A stretch of DNA of 64,000 nt from positions 1-64,000 of the forward strand of contig JAFABI010000044.1 in assembly GCA_023426125.1 (NCBI GenBank), written 5' to 3'. The DNA is from Bacillota bacterium (GTDB lineage Bacteria > Bacillota > Clostridia > Acetivibrionales > DTU013). The notes under the pieces were generated by a model, which did not search any database, was not told the origin of the DNA, and was given only the letters and a program-made list of their open reading frames with translations. A program made the translations under genes and the position numbers. Positions 41,136 through 49,599 of this stretch are shown piece after piece. The stretch's first letter is position 1. Each line of letters starts with the position of its first letter.

Positions 41136-42317
41136 ATGAAAGTTTTATTTTTATCCGCAGCCACAGGCGGAGGACACGCAAAGGCAGCGGAAGCAGTTAT
41201 GGAAGTCATGAAAATGAGGCATCCCGGCTTCAGCGGGCAGCTGGTGGATACCCTGAAGCATATCAGTCCCGTGGTGGACAAGCTGGTGGTGGGAACCTAT
41301 CTTCGCACAGTGAAAAATACTCCCCGCATCTACGGCGAGTTTTATAAGCTCTCCGAAGCCAGAGAAAATATTACCGATATCACCAAAACCTTTAACAAGC
41401 TTATGGCTGTGAAGCTTGTTGATTTTATCAACGAATATGCTCCGTCGGTGATTGTCTGCACCCATACCTTCCCGCTTCAGATGCTCTCCAGCCTGAAGCA
41501 AAAAGGTGTCGTAACCATTCCTGTCATCGGAATTGTCACAGACTTCGTCAACCACCTTTTCTGGAAGCTGGATGGCGTGGACGCCTTCATCGTAGCCCAT
41601 GAATATATAAAAAACGACATGGTAAAAGCAGGTATGCCGGCAGAAAGGATCCATACCCTCGGAATACCGGTATCACAGACTTTTCTGGAAAAAAAGGACC
41701 GGTTCCGGCTGATACGGGAACTGGGCCTTAAAAACAAGCTTACCATGCTGGTCATGGGCGGGAGCCTCGGCTTTGGAGAATTCAGGGATGTTTTTACCTC
41801 CCTGTTGCAATGCGGCAGGGATATTCAGGTAATCGCCGTCGCCGGCTACAACAAAAAGCTGGAAAAGGAGCTGAAAGTCATCGCAGGCGGTTCCTCCAAA
41901 GACACAAGAATCTTCGGATATACCGACAGGATATCCGATTTGATGGACATATCGGACCTGATCATAACAAAACCCGGCGGGATCACCATCTCGGAGGCGC
42001 TGGTCAAAAAGCTCCCCATCCTGATCATGTCGCCCATTCCGGGACAGGAAGAAAGAAATGCCCGCTTTTTGACCAATACGGGGGCTGCAGCCCGCATATT
42101 CCGGAACGAAGATCTTGACAGCCTGTTTTGCCAGGTGCTTGACAATCCCTTGAGGCTCAAGCACATGCGCGAAATGGCGGGATACCTGGCAAAACCCCAC
42201 GCCAGCGAAGCCATCGCCGATTTAATTGAAGATATCTCCGGTCACTGGAATATCCTTCTTGCAAAGACCGGTTTCCCGTCGCTGCCGCTATCATTCAAGC
42301 CCTCCAGCCTGACATAG
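41136..42317 (+). CDS. MGDG-synthase/UgtP-type glycolipid glycosyltransferase
   Basis: 393 residues from ATG 41136 (GGAGG 11 nt upstream; the frame extends 11 codons further). GT28-type fold: N-terminal KVLFLSAATGGGHAKAAEAV with the glycine-rich motif, then HISPVVDKLVVGTYLRTVKN of the MGDG_synth domain. The C-terminal donor site is GKPGG-like: DLIITKPGGITISEALVKKLP. It should transfer a hexose from UDP-sugar to diacylglycerol at the cytoplasmic face of the membrane. Its 3' end overlaps the convergent NlpC/P60-like gene by 76 nt. Confidence 0.9.
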   Translation: MKVLFLSAATGGGHAKAAEAVMEVMKMRHPGFSGQLVDTLKHISPVVDKLVVGTYLRTVKNTPRIYGEFYKLSEARENITDITKTFNKLMAVKLVDFINEYAPSVIVCTHTFPLQMLSSLKQKGVVTIPVIGIVTDFVNHLFWKLDGVDAFIVAHEYIKNDMVKAGMPAERIHTLGIPVSQTFLEKKDRFRLIRELGLKNKLTMLVMGGSLGFGEFRDVFTSLLQCGRDIQVIAVAGYNKKLEKELKVIAGGSSKDTRIFGYTDRISDLMDISDLIITKPGGITISEALVKKLPILIMSPIPGQEERNARFLTNTGAAARIFRNEDLDSLFCQVLDNPLRLKHMREMAGYLAKPHASEAIADLIEDISGHWNILLAKTGFPSLPLSFKPSSLT

Positions 42318-43207
42318 CCCGAAGCCCTGCTGGCATGGATATACTGCCCATTCCCCAGATATATGCCTGCGCCGGAGATATTGCCCTTTTCCTCCGATTC
42401 ACTTAGGAAAACGATATCTCCGGTGTCAATACTGTCAAGAGCGATTTCTTTGCCGTACTTCATCTGCTCCGTCAAATCCCTTGGCAGATCCCTGCCATTG
42501 ACTTTTGAACAGATGTAGATCATTCCGGGAGAATCGATACCCATGGAACTCAGCCCGTTCAAAAGATAACTGGTGCCTTTGAATTTTAGCGCCGACGCGG
42601 CAAAATCCGCCCCCGTTGTCATGGGCACGTCAGCTCCAAGCCCTACGTGAATGATGCCGCTTCCCCTGAGCCATCCTGTCGCATCGCCCGGCAAATAAAC
42701 CTCGTAAGCATTATCGGAATTGTTGAAGGCATAAAACACTGAGCCCATAACGACCTCCTTGAGGGTTATGCCTGTCGTGGGACCGGAAAAGATACTTTTC
42801 TCCTTGGCGGTTATAATAATCCTGTGCGTATAGGCTCTTCCGCTGATGCTGGAGATATCCGTGTCAACGAACTTGGTCCTGACCCAGCCCTCGCTGCCGT
42901 CGGCAGCCGCTATTCTGACCCAGCCGCCGTCTTCCTCCAGAATGCTGACCGCCTGGTTGTAAATTGCCTGGGCAATCCGTTGGGACCGGACGTCGGGTTC
43001 GGCAAAAATATCCACCACCATATCCGTAATAACTGCGGCAGATTCGTTTATGGCAATACCATTCACCTCAGACGGTTCTGAATTTGAAGCACTGGATTCC
43101 CCTCCCTGCAGGGCATTGCTTCCGGATACTTCACGTGAAGCTGCCGTACAGCCGGTAAGGATTATTATCAATAGGATGCATACGCCAGCAATCTTTCTTC
43201 CGCACAT
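42242..43207 (-). CDS. SH3-domain lipoprotein with degenerate NlpC/P60 domain
   Basis: 321 residues from ATG 43207 (GGAGG upstream). Lipobox ILTGC, Cys20. Two SH3-like segments: AVSILEEDGGWVRIAAADGS (about 88-107) and the 140-182 region ending GDATGWLRG. The C-terminal NlpC/P60 fold has GTSYLLNGLSSMGIDSPG, where the usual catalytic Cys of the DCSG motif is Ser226. GAGIYLGNGQYIHAS follows, where the usual HVGIY histidine is Gly279. Peptidase activity is therefore unlikely, and a wall-binding or scaffolding role is more plausible. It lies 35 nt downstream of the YhaN-like gene and overlaps the convergent glycosyltransferase gene. Confidence 0.85.
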   Translation of the reverse strand: MCGRKIAGVCILLIIILTGCTAASREVSGSNALQGGESSASNSEPSEVNGIAINESAAVITDMVVDIFAEPDVRSQRIAQAIYNQAVSILEEDGGWVRIAAADGSEGWVRTKFVDTDISSISGRAYTHRIIITAKEKSIFSGPTTGITLKEVVMGSVFYAFNNSDNAYEVYLPGDATGWLRGSGIIHVGLGADVPMTTGADFAASALKFKGTSYLLNGLSSMGIDSPGMIYICSKVNGRDLPRDLTEQMKYGKEIALDSIDTGDIVFLSESEEKGNISGAGIYLGNGQYIHASRASGYVRLEGLNDSGSDGKPVFARRIFQ

Positions 43208-43242
43208 AGGACCTCCATCTTCTGATCTAATACCCGGGGCGG

Positions 43243-45309
43243 TCACAGCCTGACCACATTAAGCCTGCCGCCGGTAATGTTCACGGCTGTTTCAACTTCT
43301 CTCTCCTTGCAGGTGAAAAAGATTACCTGCCTGTCACTGTATTCCTTAAACAAATACTCCAGCGTTTTAGCGGTCCGATTATCGTCATATTGGGAAAAAA
43401 CCTCATCCAGCAGCAAAGGCGGTCTTTCCTTGTCCTTTGACAGCAACTCCGACAGCGCCAGCCGCAGTGCCAGGTACATCTGGTCCGCAGTTCCTCCACT
43501 TAAGGCCATGACGCCTCTTACCTGGCCGGCTTCCGGCGATACCGCATTCAGGGAAAGGGCGTCATCCGCCCGAAGGTCCTGATACCTCCCGCCTGTAATT
43601 TCCGCTATGATCCGGCTCATTCCGGAATTCAACAGGGGAGCGAAGCTTACTTGTATTTCCTGGCTGGCTTCCGTCAGCACCTCCAGCGCCAGCCTCAAGG
43701 AAGCGCCGGTTTTATCCAGCTCCGTTTTCCTTTGCGTGAGGCCTGCAATCTCTTCATCAATGCTTTGGAGCTCCTCCCCGTCTTCCCTGTCCCCTTTCAG
43801 CAGCGTCTCCAGTTCCTTTATTTTCAGCGCGGTTTCCACCAGCTCCCCACCGGCCTGCTCCATTTCATATTCCCAGGAATCCCGCAGCCAGTTTGGGTTT
43901 GACTGGGAAAGAATGTCCTTCAGCGTCGAAGGGGCAAAAAATCCCGCTTCATAATGAGCTCCGTTGGCCAAAGCCGCATCCGTTTCCTCCCGAAGCTTCA
44001 ATTCCAGGATGTCAAGCGCTTCCGACTTTTCCCCCATGGCAGATTTCAGGCTTTCAGTCCCTTCAATATGCTTCCCGGCCGCCATGGATGCCTCACTGCA
44101 AATATCCTTAAATTTCCCGTCTAAAGCCATTACTCTGTGCATGATCTGCTCACATTGCTGCAAATGGCTGTCTGCGTCTTTTTGCTGCAGCAAGGCTTCC
44201 CTGCCGCTATTCTTCCTTTGCTTTGCAAGCACTGCCACCGCTATGGCCGCAGTGATGAACAATGCCGATACCGCAAAGCCTATGGGGCGATAAAATATCC
44301 CCGTTGCCGCGGCTGCACCGGCTGCTGCACAAAGCAGCAAAATAACCGGACGGATTTTCGTACCGGTTCCCCGGCGGCGGTAAGCTCCGGGAGTTCCTCC
44401 GGAATTTGCGGAAGCTCTGGCTGCTTGAAGCTTCTTCAGCTCCTCCTTTGCGGCAAAAAGCTCCTTTTCCGTTTTCTCCAGCTTCCCGGCAATGTCGGAA
44501 AGCTTTGAACACCTGGCGCTTTCCTCCTCCAGCTGTTTCCTTCCGACAATAAGCCCTTTTATGCTGTCAAGGTATGCTTTTCTTTTTTTTCGCTTGATTT
44601 CGGAAGCCGTCGCTTCCTGCAGCTCATTGGCAGTGGATATCCGGCTGCTCCGTTTTTCCGCCAGCTTCCTTCTTGCATCCGTGAGCGCCGTCAGCTTGGC
44701 GGCGATCCTGTCTGCCGGCTGGGTCGTGGTCCTCTCGGTGCCGACATGCATTTTCAGCGCTTCCTTTAATGCTTCGGAGGCTTTTTTAAAGGACAGCTCC
44801 TCCTGTCCGGTCCGGTTTAAATTCATCAGCCGGCTGATGAGCTCCCCGCTTCCGTCGTCGCCCGGTCTTGTCTCCATCTGCCTTATCAGGACCGTCCGGT
44901 CAAAGCAAGCCTCATTTAACCCCAAAAGCCGCTCGGCAAGCATGAGCCCCCGATCCCTGCCGGAATCAAAGCCGCCAGAAATATTTTTGAAAGCAGCGTC
45001 GTAAACAGCCGCCGTATTGCGCTCAAAATCCCTGTCTACCCTGTAGGAGCTGCCGTCGTCCAGCATGTACCGCATGCTTCCGCCGTAATCGCTGCCGGAC
45101 CACGGCCTGAATCTTTTCAAAGGCGCCTGCAAGCCGTCCCTGGACGTTCTTCCCCCCTTCAGGCCAAACAGCATTCCCCGGATGAACCACTGCAAAGTGG
45201 TCTTTCCCGACTCATTGGCGCCATAAAGGATGTTTAAGCCCTTTTCCAGCTTTACGTCCAGTCCCGACAGTTTCCCGAAGCCTTTGATTGTAAGCAGCTC
45301 TATAACCAT
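43243..45309 (-). CDS. YhaN/SbcC-like AAA ATPase with central membrane helices
   Basis: 688 residues. N-terminal ABC-type ATPase half with Walker A GANESGKTT (30-38). Coiled-coil arms run from about 165 to 300 and from about 370 to 560. The C-terminal half has LSGGTADQMYLALRLALSEL (signature) and PLLLDEVFSQYDD (Walker B). Between the arms two hydrophobic stretches at about 321-339 and 343-362 look like a membrane hairpin, unlike classic SbcC. Such YhaN proteins partner a metallophosphoesterase; the gene overlaps that partner by 10 nt. Suggested role: nuclease complex acting on DNA near the membrane. Confidence 0.88.
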   Translation of the reverse strand: MVIELLTIKGFGKLSGLDVKLEKGLNILYGANESGKTTLQWFIRGMLFGLKGGRTSRDGLQAPLKRFRPWSGSDYGGSMRYMLDDGSSYRVDRDFERNTAAVYDAAFKNISGGFDSGRDRGLMLAERLLGLNEACFDRTVLIRQMETRPGDDGSGELISRLMNLNRTGQEELSFKKASEALKEALKMHVGTERTTTQPADRIAAKLTALTDARRKLAEKRSSRISTANELQEATASEIKRKKRKAYLDSIKGLIVGRKQLEEESARCSKLSDIAGKLEKTEKELFAAKEELKKLQAARASANSGGTPGAYRRRGTGTKIRPVILLLCAAAGAAAATGIFYRPIGFAVSALFITAAIAVAVLAKQRKNSGREALLQQKDADSHLQQCEQIMHRVMALDGKFKDICSEASMAAGKHIEGTESLKSAMGEKSEALDILELKLREETDAALANGAHYEAGFFAPSTLKDILSQSNPNWLRDSWEYEMEQAGGELVETALKIKELETLLKGDREDGEELQSIDEEIAGLTQRKTELDKTGASLRLALEVLTEASQEIQVSFAPLLNSGMSRIIAEITGGRYQDLRADDALSLNAVSPEAGQVRGVMALSGGTADQMYLALRLALSELLSKDKERPPLLLDEVFSQYDDNRTAKTLEYLFKEYSDRQVIFFTCKEREVETAVNITGGRLNVVRL

Positions 45310-46421
45310 ATTTCGCCCTGCTCCAATGCCTGCATGCCGTAATAAAGTGCATCCGCTGCCTGAAGCCTTCCTTCCTCGTCTCCCGACATTTCTGCCTGCC
45401 GGATCCTTTCCAGCAGCTTTTTGACAAACAGGCCCCTGAGCCCGGGCTCTTTTTTAATTTCATCGAAATCATAGCCGGGTACGGTATTGTCCCTCATCCG
45501 AATGAAAAAGCACCCATGGGCCAGGCTGGCTTCCAGTCTGCGGATATCCGCTTTATGGCCTGCCTCGACGGTTCCTTTAAGTGTAATGCTGTACAGATCC
45601 TCCCTGCTTCCGGCTTCTCTCATTACAGCTTCGACTGCGGCGGCAATTTTTTCATCATTACCGTAATTTTCACAATGAACCGCCACGTTCCTGTAATTTC
45701 TCCTGCTTATGGGCACAAAGCGTATTTCGGAATGCTTCCTTCCGCTATCTTCCACAATAATTTCGGCCAGGTAGACGCCATGGCTTCCTTCCTCATCAAA
45801 GCCAAGGGGCTCAGGGCTGCCGGGATTGAAAGCGGTCCGTATTTTCCCTGCCGCCTCAAACCGGTTGTGAAAATGTCCCAGGGCAATGTAATCCGCCCCG
45901 GACAAATCAAGCTGGTCGCTGGTCAGCGGATTGAAGGCGTTCCTGGCAATCCCCATATTCAAGGTCCCGTGCAGCATCAGAATGTCAATGCAGGAAGGTT
46001 TTGCCTCAAGGGAAGGCTTCAGGCTGCCGGATATCCTTGCACAGGGCTCCTCCAGCTCTATCACGGCTTTTTCTCCCGCAAGGATGTGAACATTGTCAGG
46101 CCATGGATACGTCATGTAAAAGGAACCGGGAAGATAAGGGTCATGATTTCCCGGAAGGAGGATCACCCGGGTATTGGAAATTCTGCCCAGTTCCTCGCAA
46201 ATAAAATTGATGGTGGACTTCCTTACATACTCATGTTCATATAGATCGCCGCATATCAGCAGCAAATCGGCTTTCTCCCTTATGGACAGTTCAATGATCC
46301 GGTGAAAGGCTTCCTTCAGTTCGATTCTTCGCTGCCCGGCTTTGCCTTCGGTGCTTCCAAGAGATGTAAAGGGCATGTCCAGATGAATATCGGCGCAATG
46401 CAGCAATTTAATACTTTTTAT
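45300..46421 (-). CDS. YhaO/SbcD-like exonuclease (metallophosphoesterase), ATA start
   Basis: 373 residues read from ATA 46421 as (M)KSIKLLHCADIHLDMPF, the usual N-terminus of this family. GGGGGAGGG lies 7 nt upstream. The first standard codon, TTG at 46406, would start at LHCADIH and is too far from that site. Metal-binding motifs: CADIHLD, LLICGDLYEHEY, LLPGNHDPYLPG, LMLHGTLNMG and ADYIALGHFHNRF. It forms the nuclease half of an SbcCD-like pair with the YhaN-like ATPase, whose start it overlaps. It follows acpS. Confidence 0.88.
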   Translation of the reverse strand: MKSIKLLHCADIHLDMPFTSLGSTEGKAGQRRIELKEAFHRIIELSIREKADLLLICGDLYEHEYVRKSTINFICEELGRISNTRVILLPGNHDPYLPGSFYMTYPWPDNVHILAGEKAVIELEEPCARISGSLKPSLEAKPSCIDILMLHGTLNMGIARNAFNPLTSDQLDLSGADYIALGHFHNRFEAAGKIRTAFNPGSPEPLGFDEEGSHGVYLAEIIVEDSGRKHSEIRFVPISRRNYRNVAVHCENYGNDEKIAAAVEAVMREAGSREDLYSITLKGTVEAGHKADIRRLEASLAHGCFFIRMRDNTVPGYDFDEIKKEPGLRGLFVKKLLERIRQAEMSGDEEGRLQAADALYYGMQALEQGEIWL

Positions 46422-46443
46422 GTAAATACCCTCCCCCTGGAAA

Positions 46444-46824
46444 CTAAACCTCTATAACCGCATATGCAACCGCATAGCTCTTGCAATGGGACAGGCTTAA
46501 TGAAATTCCCCTGGCATTCATTTTCTCGTAAATCTCCCTGGCCCTTTCGGACAGGACAACATAAGGCTTACCTTGAGGCTCGTTCAGAATTTCTATATCC
46601 CTCCATTTGATGCCATCGCTGATTCCCGTTCCAAAAGCCTTTGAAACGGCCTCTTTTGCAGCGAACCTGGCGGCATAGCTCTCAAACCGGACTATTTTTT
46701 TGCTTTCACAATAGTTTATTTCATTTTCGGTAAAAACCCTGTTCCTGAAGCTCTCGCCGCAGGAATCGAAGGACCGCCTTATTCTGTCGATCTCCACGAT
46801 ATCTACTCCACACAATACTGCCAT
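46444..46824 (-). CDS. acpS: holo-[acyl-carrier-protein] synthase
   Basis: 126 residues from ATG 46824 (AAGGTAAGGAAG upstream; the frame extends 14 codons further without need). GVDIVEIDRIRRSF with Asp8 and ARFAAKEAVSKAFGTGI with Glu58 are the magnesium ligands of the phosphopantetheinyl transferase AcpS. ILNEPQGKPYVVLS and SLSHCKSYAVAYAVIE complete the fold. It activates acyl carrier protein by transferring phosphopantetheine from CoA. Length is usual for the family. The neighbouring YhaO-like start lies 22 nt downstream. Confidence 0.96.
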   Translation of the reverse strand: MAVLCGVDIVEIDRIRRSFDSCGESFRNRVFTENEINYCESKKIVRFESYAARFAAKEAVSKAFGTGISDGIKWRDIEILNEPQGKPYVVLSERAREIYEKMNARGISLSLSHCKSYAVAYAVIEV

Positions 46825-46852
46825 CTTCCTTACCTTTCCATGCACATCGTTC

Positions 46853-46896
46853 GTACTACAGCGCAAGTTACGTTATCCTATCGGCATTTATGCGCC
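46853..46896. repeat. half of a C-type element
   Basis: GTACTACAGCGCAAGTTACG leads to ATCGGCATTTATGCGCC, matching the left half of C1 and C2 up to the point where hairpin A sits in C1. The right half is missing. It lies between the acpS start and the FapA-family stop. Confidence 0.65.
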
Positions 46897-46904
46897 GGCT
46901 TTCG

Positions 46905-48494
46905 TTACATTTCCTTTATCTGACCGTCCTGTGCATAAAATTTGGTCCCTAAAAGCGGTTTGCTTATCTCTTTCGGGGTACCCTTTATTTCAAGTATAGT
47001 ATTGGGGAATATTTTTTTCAATACCGAGATTTCGCCTTCTCCCATGGTTTTCAGGTAACCGGCAAGGGTCTTGCGCTCTTCTTCCAGAAGTTTCAAGCGA
47101 TCCCTGGTTTCAAAATAATTGCCCTGAATCCTTTCAAACGTCGCTACCTGCTCTTTTGAAAGGCCTGAGGTGCTGGTATAAACGGCTACCTCCTGTTTGG
47201 CCTTTGCAAGGTCCGCCTTAACCGTCTCAATGGTTTCCGACAGCTTATCCACGTTGCTTTTCAGAGCCTTCCTGTTAAATCCGTTGACAATGACGGTGGT
47301 CCGTTTTTCGCTGGGAGAGCCGATAATGGCGGCCGATACCTTAATTTCCGCCTCTATGCAGCCACCGATGATCTGGCTCCTTGGAGAGTCCAGGATAACT
47401 TCTTTCGCTTTAATGGTGCTGTTGATGCAATAAAAGCCTACATGGACACTTCCTTCGCACAGAATGGTGGTGTCTGAAACAAATTTGGTATAAATATTTT
47501 TTCTGCTGCGGATGACCGCCTTGTTCTTGCCGGCGATGCCTCCCTTGATGAAGATGCTGCCTTCCCTGCTTTCAATCCCCTTTACGCTGCCGAGTCCGAA
47601 ATCTCCCAGGATCTCTATATCCTTGCTGGCTTCCACGGAAAAGCTGTCCTCGATGGAGCCCTTAACCGTCAGAAAGCCGTCAAAATCAATGTTGCCTGTC
47701 TTGAAGTCTACATTGCTGGTTATCTCAAGATGGTTTGAAACGCTTATCCTTTCGCCGTCGTAGTGGACAGCTCCGTTGATCCTGGCATAAAGAGTGGTTT
47801 TGCCATTTGCATGGACTTCCTTGACCGTGTTCCGGTCATAAAATAAAGGGAGCAGGTTCCCGCTGGCCGACAATACGGTACTTCCCCTGACGGTCTTTCC
47901 CGGGCTCCCCTCCCTGGGGTCTGTCCTTTCACCCAGCCAGTCGCCTGTATTTACCCTGTTGATAAGATTCAATTCGTAGTGGTCGACATTGCCGTCCTCT
48001 TTGACCTCGGGCTTGACATCGCCCATCTCATACATTCTTATTTCGGAATCTTTGCCGGCAACGGGAGCGATGCCTTCCGCCACCAGGATCCGGCTGTTGT
48101 TTTGCAAATTCCCCAGAAGTACGTGGTTCTTGATCCCGAAGGTTATGCCTTTTTCATTCAATTTCCTCATGATTTCCTTGAAAAGATTGGCTTTGCCGGG
48201 TCCCGACAATTCCCCTTCCTCCACGCAAAGTGTCAGGTGGGCTTTTAATTCGTCCTCGGAAATATCGATCATGATGCGCTCTTTGGCCTCGGCAAACTTT
48301 TCAGGTCCTCTGGGTGCGTTTACCAGGGCGTTTCTAACGGTCATGATGCTGGTGATCTTTATTTCCGGATGGTCCGACATCAGCCGGTTAAACTGATCAA
48401 GGGTCATGCCTTTTCTGAAGGATTCGATATAGAATCCTTCCTGCCGGATGGTTACCGAAATAAATTCGGATTTAAACACTACGTTATCCTGCAT
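46905..48494 (-). CDS. FapA-family (DUF342) polymer-forming protein
   Basis: 529 residues from ATG 48494 (AGGAGA upstream). N-terminal region with ITIRQEGFYIESFRKGMTLD and a FapA-type domain (about 60-200). The central right-handed beta-helix (about 230-400) is visible as repeated short strands: DGFLTVKGSIEDSFSVEASK, DIEILGDFGLGSVKGIESRE and GSIFIKGGIAGKN. The C-terminus is coiled-coil (about 400-480). Function in spore formers is not established; relatives link to flagellar assembly or to cell-surface polymers. It is downstream of the PspA unit on the same strand, with a hairpin in between. Confidence 0.85.
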   Translation of the reverse strand: MQDNVVFKSEFISVTIRQEGFYIESFRKGMTLDQFNRLMSDHPEIKITSIMTVRNALVNAPRGPEKFAEAKERIMIDISEDELKAHLTLCVEEGELSGPGKANLFKEIMRKLNEKGITFGIKNHVLLGNLQNNSRILVAEGIAPVAGKDSEIRMYEMGDVKPEVKEDGNVDHYELNLINRVNTGDWLGERTDPREGSPGKTVRGSTVLSASGNLLPLFYDRNTVKEVHANGKTTLYARINGAVHYDGERISVSNHLEITSNVDFKTGNIDFDGFLTVKGSIEDSFSVEASKDIEILGDFGLGSVKGIESREGSIFIKGGIAGKNKAVIRSRKNIYTKFVSDTTILCEGSVHVGFYCINSTIKAKEVILDSPRSQIIGGCIEAEIKVSAAIIGSPSEKRTTVIVNGFNRKALKSNVDKLSETIETVKADLAKAKQEVAVYTSTSGLSKEQVATFERIQGNYFETRDRLKLLEEERKTLAGYLKTMGEGEISVLKKIFPNTILEIKGTPKEISKPLLGTKFYAQDGQIKEM

Positions 48495-48603
48495 CTTTTC
48501 TCCTGAGATCCCATCTGATAAATTTCAACAAGATCATATTCGACAAAAGCTCACATAAATCCTTTTTTTACAATAAAATCCTCCAGCCAAGCCTGTCGTA
48601 CGG

Positions 48604-48635
48604 GAAATGAAACGACGAACATTCGTCGCCATTTC
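48604..48635. repeat. short hairpin upstream of the FapA-family gene
   Basis: GAAATG...CGACGAA pairs with TTCGTCG...CATTTC around a 2-nt centre. It lies about 110 nt before the start codon. It could be a leader hairpin or a decayed repeat. Confidence 0.45.
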
Positions 48636-48687
48636 AATATCCTTTTCTTACTAATGCCCCTGCCGCAGCATAGCATATCACATGCAA

Positions 48688-48740
48688 AACGGGGACGGAT
48701 CTGCTTGCTGGCTACACCCGCAAATAGATCCGTCCCCGCG
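48688..48740. terminator. GC-rich hairpin after the PspA unit
   Basis: AACGGGGACGGATCT and AGATCCGTCCCCG form a 13-bp stem around a 23-nt loop. It lies 23 nt beyond the stop of the coiled-coil membrane protein gene. It may be a terminator or one of the dispersed GGGGACGG-type palindromes common in Clostridia. Confidence 0.5.
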
Positions 48741-48762
48741 TCCCGCGTTTCTTATTCCATGC

Positions 48763-49575
48763 TCAATACTTGAGCTTGTTTTTCCGTCTGTCTTCCAATA
48801 CATTGTCCAGGGCTTCAGCTTCGTTTACAGCCGTCTCCAGCTTTTCCAGCATGTCTTCCGACTCTACGCTTGACAAAGCCTGATGCTTGAACATGTTCAC
48901 CGTACTTTCCATATAGTCCAGCTTCGCTCCGATTCGTTCCAGGTCTTTCTTTTCGTCTTTCAGCCTGTTTATCAGCTTTTCATCCATTTCAATAATTTTT
49001 CTTATATCGTCCTGCATATGGATGTCCTTAGTAAAGCCAAGCTTTCTGGCATTTGCGTTCAATCTGGCCGCTACGGCGCTCACGTCGACGGCGCTCAGTT
49101 CCCGGCTGCGGATGCAGAAGTTGTTTAAAAGCTTAAGATAGGCAACCACCAGGTTCAAGGTCTGCTCCGTGATCCTTTCCTTCAGGTAACCCCGCTCTCC
49201 CCTGAAAAAAGAATCCATGATTTCATTCTTATCTTCCATCACCTTTTTCATTTTCTGCAGATAGGTGGAATTCGTATTGCGTTTGGCTTCATTGGAAAGC
49301 TTAAGGCAGGCATAGTTCAAATCCTGGATGTGTCTTACCTTTTCCTTCTTGTTGAAGTCCTCATGGAAGTCCTTGCTGTTCAGCGTCTGAATCACAAATA
49401 CCAGGTAAGCGATAAAAGCGGCAGAGAAAGCAGCAACATCCGGAACAATCGGGATACCCAGGGGCGCAGCCAGTGCGGATTGACTGCTCAGAATCGCTGC
49501 AATCCCCATAAAGAGTATCAGTAACCCAACGTTCCTCAGTTTAAAAAGAGCCTTTACGATCAGTCTTGCTTTCAT
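48763..49575 (-). CDS. membrane-anchored coiled-coil protein of the PspA unit
   Basis: 270 residues from ATG 49575 (AGGGTGG 8 nt upstream; the GTG at 49587 overlaps that site). Two hydrophobic helices near 14-34 (VGLLILFMGIAAILSSQSAL) and 45-63, then about 200 residues of mostly charged helix with heptad-like pattern (DDIRKIIEMDEKLINRLKDE). No family was recognised. The gene starts 24 nt after pspA, and the order AAA ATPase, PspA, this protein suggests it anchors or recruits the other two at the membrane (inference). Confidence 0.75.
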   Translation of the reverse strand: MKARLIVKALFKLRNVGLLILFMGIAAILSSQSALAAPLGIPIVPDVAAFSAAFIAYLVFVIQTLNSKDFHEDFNKKEKVRHIQDLNYACLKLSNEAKRNTNSTYLQKMKKVMEDKNEIMDSFFRGERGYLKERITEQTLNLVVAYLKLLNNFCIRSRELSAVDVSAVAARLNANARKLGFTKDIHMQDDIRKIIEMDEKLINRLKDEKKDLERIGAKLDYMESTVNMFKHQALSSVESEDMLEKLETAVNEAEALDNVLEDRRKNKLKY

Positions 49576-49599
49576 CCGAAATTCCACCCTATCCTGTGT

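Noticed and set aside
48604..48740. Hairpins before the FapA-family gene as a riboswitch
   Set aside because: Only simple stems were seen, with no conserved riboswitch core that I could recognise.
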